The notes beneath the pieces were generated by a model. It searched no databases, had not been told where the DNA came from, and was given only the letters and a program-made list of their open reading frames with translations. DNA of 14,861 nucleotides, from positions 1 through 14,861 of the forward strand of contig JAHJMX010000054.1 of NCBI GenBank assembly GCA_018821175.1. The letters are read 5' to 3'. Position numbers and translations under genes: made by a program. Shown in pieces: positions 14,240-14,861 of this stretch (position 1 is its first letter; each line of letters opens with the position of its first letter). This stretch comes from Patescibacteria group bacterium (GTDB lineage Bacteria; Patescibacteriota; Gracilibacteria; UBA1369; PNNO01).

Positions 14240-14537
14240 GATTTTGACTTGACGGAAAATTGGCGATTTTGAGATTGGCGTTTTGGTTTGCGAGTTGCGC
14301 GTGAAATTTATTTCCGCGATCGCCGGATCATTTTTTTGTGATTTTTTGAAATTTCCATATCTGGATTTGCGAGATTTTGATGAAAATTGGGCGGGGTGAG
14401 CGTGCCCTCACCTTCAATATTGCATAATCGCATTTGGGTGCGGGTTTTTGGCGATTTCGGCGTTGTGTTTGGGGCGAGTTTTTGAGATAATTTGTGTGTA
14501 ATAATCGTTTGGAAAATTAATTAAAAAAAATGAAAAT

Positions 14538-14861
14538 ATGACTGATAAGGAATTTTATGAGAAATGCATCGAGGCAGGGAAACATGCCAAAATATGGAAA
14601 AATAAATTCGTTTCGATGTTGCCGGAAATTGCAAAACGTGGATTACACAAGAAACATGGATTCGCAACAATAGTTGAATTTGCTGCAAAAGTTGGAGGAG
14701 TTGGGAAGTCGACTGTCGAGTCGATTTTTCAAGTCGAGAAATACGTGAGTGACAAGCCGGTTTTAAAGAAATTAGTTGAAGAAGTTGGAGTTTCAAAAGT
14801 ACGTGTGATTGCAACAATTGCTACAAAAGAAAATCAAAATGAACTTGCAAAACGTGTAAAA
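14538..14861 (+). CDS. N-terminal part of an HNH-associated protein (truncated by window edge)
   Basis: An open frame of 108 codons from an ATG at 14538 runs off the right edge without a stop. The visible part is a helical, Lys-rich domain: a KHAKIWKNKF segment (residues 15-24), LPEIAKRGL (28-36), HGFATIVEFAAKVGGVGKST (40-59), DKPVLKKLVEEVGVSKVRVI (72-91) and IATKENQNELAKRV (94-107). This arrangement resembles, from memory, the N-terminal domain found before an HNH nuclease in proteins common in CPR bacteria and some actinobacteria. The HNH domain itself would lie outside the window and is not seen. An A-rich stretch precedes the start and there is no Shine-Dalgarno; another ATG at 14530 is closed by TGA after three codons. 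Confidence 0.7.
   Translation, partial: MTDKEFYEKCIEAGKHAKIWKNKFVSMLPEIAKRGLHKKHGFATIVEFAAKVGGVGKSTVESIFQVEKYVSDKPVLKKLVEEVGVSKVRVIATIATKENQNELAKRVK

Larger units (their letters stand above)
13948..14537. other. 590-bp intergenic region between divergent rmuC and the HNH-type gene
   Basis: No confident gene was found. The left part holds a short SD-preceded open frame (14047-14193, listed separately). The middle holds a perfect palindrome with a T run (14215-14239). The right part (about 14241-14520) is G/T-rich on the + strand with loosely repeated GGCGATTT and TTTGCGAG words, and small hairpins such as GGTGAG/CTCACC (14395-14400 with 14407-14412). A weak promoter candidate for the downstream gene is TTGTGT (14463-14468) with GATAAT (14486-14491), 17-bp spacer. 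Confidence 0.5.

Noticed and set aside
14316..14323. GCGATCGC palindrome, like the cyanobacterial HIP1 element
   Set aside because: I noticed only this one copy and nothing else suggests a cyanobacterium.

Overview
The window looks like a chromosomal segment of an AT-rich bacterium that uses the standard genetic code. The best guess is a Patescibacteria/CPR lineage such as Peregrinibacteria. This rests on low G+C housekeeping genes with poor Shine-Dalgarno sites, a small IF-2, and a truncated gene at the right edge that resembles the N-terminal region of HNH-associated proteins I associate with that group. The assignment is an inference from recalled family resemblance and is not proven by the sequence.

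Left region (1-4600, + strand): three consecutive genes for predicted secreted lipoproteins, each as its own unit with a TTGACA-type promoter candidate and a terminator hairpin. The first two (198-1538 and 1794-3329) are acidic, cysteine-rich proteins. They are built from 8 and 13 copies of a unit like C-x-D/N-G-x-D-D/N-D-G-D-G-x-x-D-C-x-D-x-x-C, resembling thrombospondin type 3 and MopE-like metal-binding repeats. Both end in the same cysteine-rich module, which occurs two more times inside the first protein. The second gene has a 93-bp tandem array of five units. The third gene (3759-4334) encodes an unrelated lipoprotein and is flanked by a perfect 17-bp inverted repeat. The first and third genes are much richer in G+C than the second gene and the rest of the window, and have strong ribosome binding sites, which suggests acquisition from another organism.

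Central region (4643-12714, all - strand): a compact cluster in the order infB, FdtA/WxcM-like cupin, rmlB, proS, rmlD, rmlA and a PfkB-family kinase. Two translation genes are interleaved with dTDP-deoxysugar genes. RmlA makes dTDP-glucose, RmlB makes the 4-keto-6-deoxy intermediate and RmlD is the final reductase. No rmlC is present; an FdtA-like ketoisomerase-type cupin is there instead, overlapping rmlB by 8 bp. The sugar would feed a surface polysaccharide or glycan, and the lipoprotein island next door is also surface-directed, but a functional link is only inferred.

Right region (12835-14861): rmuC (- strand), then a roughly 590-bp intergenic stretch with a perfect 18-bp palindrome followed by a T run, a short SD-preceded open frame and a G/T-rich tract. 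The window ends inside a + strand gene with an HNH-associated N-terminal domain, truncated by the edge. No tRNA, rRNA, CRISPR array or recognised insertion sequence was seen.
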